From Bryobacterales bacterium (lineage in GTDB: Bacteria; Acidobacteriota; Terriglobia; Bryobacterales; Bryobacteraceae), in assembly GCA_003135055.1 (NCBI GenBank), contig PLDF01000483.1, forward strand, positions 1-37,305: a stretch of DNA of 37,305 nt. The letters are read 5' to 3'. Under the pieces are notes generated by a model. That model saw only the letters and a program-made list of their open reading frames with translations, did not search any database and was not told the origin of the DNA. Positions within the stretch are counted from its first letter, which is position 1. Each line of letters begins with the position of its first letter. Of the stretch, positions 36,672 through 37,305 are shown in pieces. The translations under genes were made by a program, and so were the position numbers.

Positions 36672-37305
36672 CTACTGTAGAGCCGCCGGATCTTTCACCT
36701 CAAAATCCGACCACTGCGTCGCTGTCGTCTTGGCAATCTTGTCTGTGACCACAACCTGCAGCACATAATCGCCTGGCTGCATGTTGCCGCCCAGCTTCAA
36801 CACTCCGCCGCCTACCATTTTCTTCGTATCGGTTTGGACGTCGGTATTCATGGGCTGCGGCGTGCCCGCAAAAATCTCCGCCCCGTCCCGGAAGACGCGG
36901 GTAAAGGCTTCGATCTGCGCCTTTTGATTCGAATCCACCTGCGGGTTCAGAATCTGGTAGCCGTAGAGAATATCCTCTCCCGGCGCAAATACGCGCATTG
37001 CCGGGCTGGCGCTGGTGTGGCCCTCCGGCGCTTCCGCAGACTCAGGATGCGCCGCGTCGGCCGGCGGCTGGTATGGATGCAATATTAACGACGAGAGCAG
37101 CAACTTGCCTTTGCTCACGTCCGGGATTTCAATGAACTCGTTGGCCGACCCTAGCTGTTCCGTGTCAGCGTCGCGTAGCGCCATGCGTAAATGGTACGCG
37201 CCGGGCTTCTTGACCGGCTGCTGCATGTTATAGACAATGCCGTTTTGCAGCGCGTTCCGATACGCGTCGTCTTTATATCGCAGCACAAGTGTCCGGTAAA
37301 GTGCT
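36672..37305 (-). CDS. C-terminus of a VWFA-related exported protein, truncated by the window edge
   Basis: The frame is open to the right edge, so only about the last 211 residues are seen. The sequence KPGAYHLRMALRDADTEQLG, then FIEIPDVSKGKLLLSSLIL, then YVLQVVVTDKIAKTTATQWS is the typical C-terminal region of the VWFA-related protein family common in Acidobacteriota, following an upstream von Willebrand A domain that would be off the edge. There are no catalytic motifs. These proteins are thought to be secreted or surface-bound; their role is unknown. Confidence 0.75.
   Translation of the reverse strand, partial: ALYRTLVLRYKDDAYRNALQNGIVYNMQQPVKKPGAYHLRMALRDADTEQLGSANEFIEIPDVSKGKLLLSSLILHPYQPPADAAHPESAEAPEGHTSASPAMRVFAPGEDILYGYQILNPQVDSNQKAQIEAFTRVFRDGAEIFAGTPQPMNTDVQTDTKKMVGGGVLKLGGNMQPGDYVLQVVVTDKIAKTTATQWSDFEVKDPAALQ

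Overview
The window looks like a soil Acidobacteriota chromosome, most likely of the Bryobacterales/Solibacter type. The evidence is a set of families typical of that group: a very large Oar-like TonB-dependent receptor with an N-terminal carboxypeptidase-regulatory domain, a TIGR03435-type protein beside a BlaI/M56 pair, a putative-Ig repeat protein, the C-terminus of a VWFA-related protein at the right edge, and Tat-exported sugar-enzyme relatives (Gfo/Idh/MocA, TIM-barrel isomerase, DUF1080, ThuA). The DNA is GC-rich and its intergenic regions carry many short palindromic dispersed repeats. The taxon is inferred from gene content only.

Layout. 1-2465: end of an Ig-repeat surface protein. 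2466-3025: repeat-bearing intergenic region. 3026-7885: small coiled-coil protein, molybdopterin oxidoreductase, lipoprotein and polytopic membrane protein, the last three overlapping as one operon. 8002-12451: DtxR/MntR-type regulator and a divergent TonB-dependent receptor, each with a matching palindrome at its start codon. 12653-15980: frameshifted TIGR03435 gene converging on a BlaI-M56 operon with a strong, apparently leaderless promoter. 16146-20048: coiled-coil protein, M13 peptidase, amino-acid permease. 20186-25569: dprA and topA, normally close neighbours, here separated by an ATPase plus a small TOPRIM-like protein. 25580-31058: an MFS transporter whose 3' end occurs three times, with a TIR-transmembrane-WD40 gene and an NmrA-like gene lodged between the copies. 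31131-36407: sugar-metabolism genes plus a degenerate alpha/beta hydrolase. 36672-37305: edge fragment of a VWFA-related protein.

The main result is a shared architecture at three places. Cargo genes sit directly behind a host gene, and the 3' tail of that host gene is repeated, in frame and ending in a stop, on the far side of the cargo. This holds for dprA (tail NFVKVW-stop before the ATPase/TOPRIM-like pair, SFLKVW-stop after it), for the MFS gene around the TIR-WD40 gene (659 bp repeat), and for the MFS tail around the NmrA-like gene (120 bp repeat). Two of the three cargos resemble bacterial immune modules. This suggests gene-tail-targeted acquisition of accessory or defence genes, but the mechanism is inference: no integrase or transposase is visible in the window.

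A second theme is regulation at the start codon. The DtxR-type gene, the TonB receptor, blaI and the alpha/beta hydrolase all have palindromes touching or overlapping the start codon and no clear Shine-Dalgarno, which suggests leaderless transcripts with operators at the initiation site.
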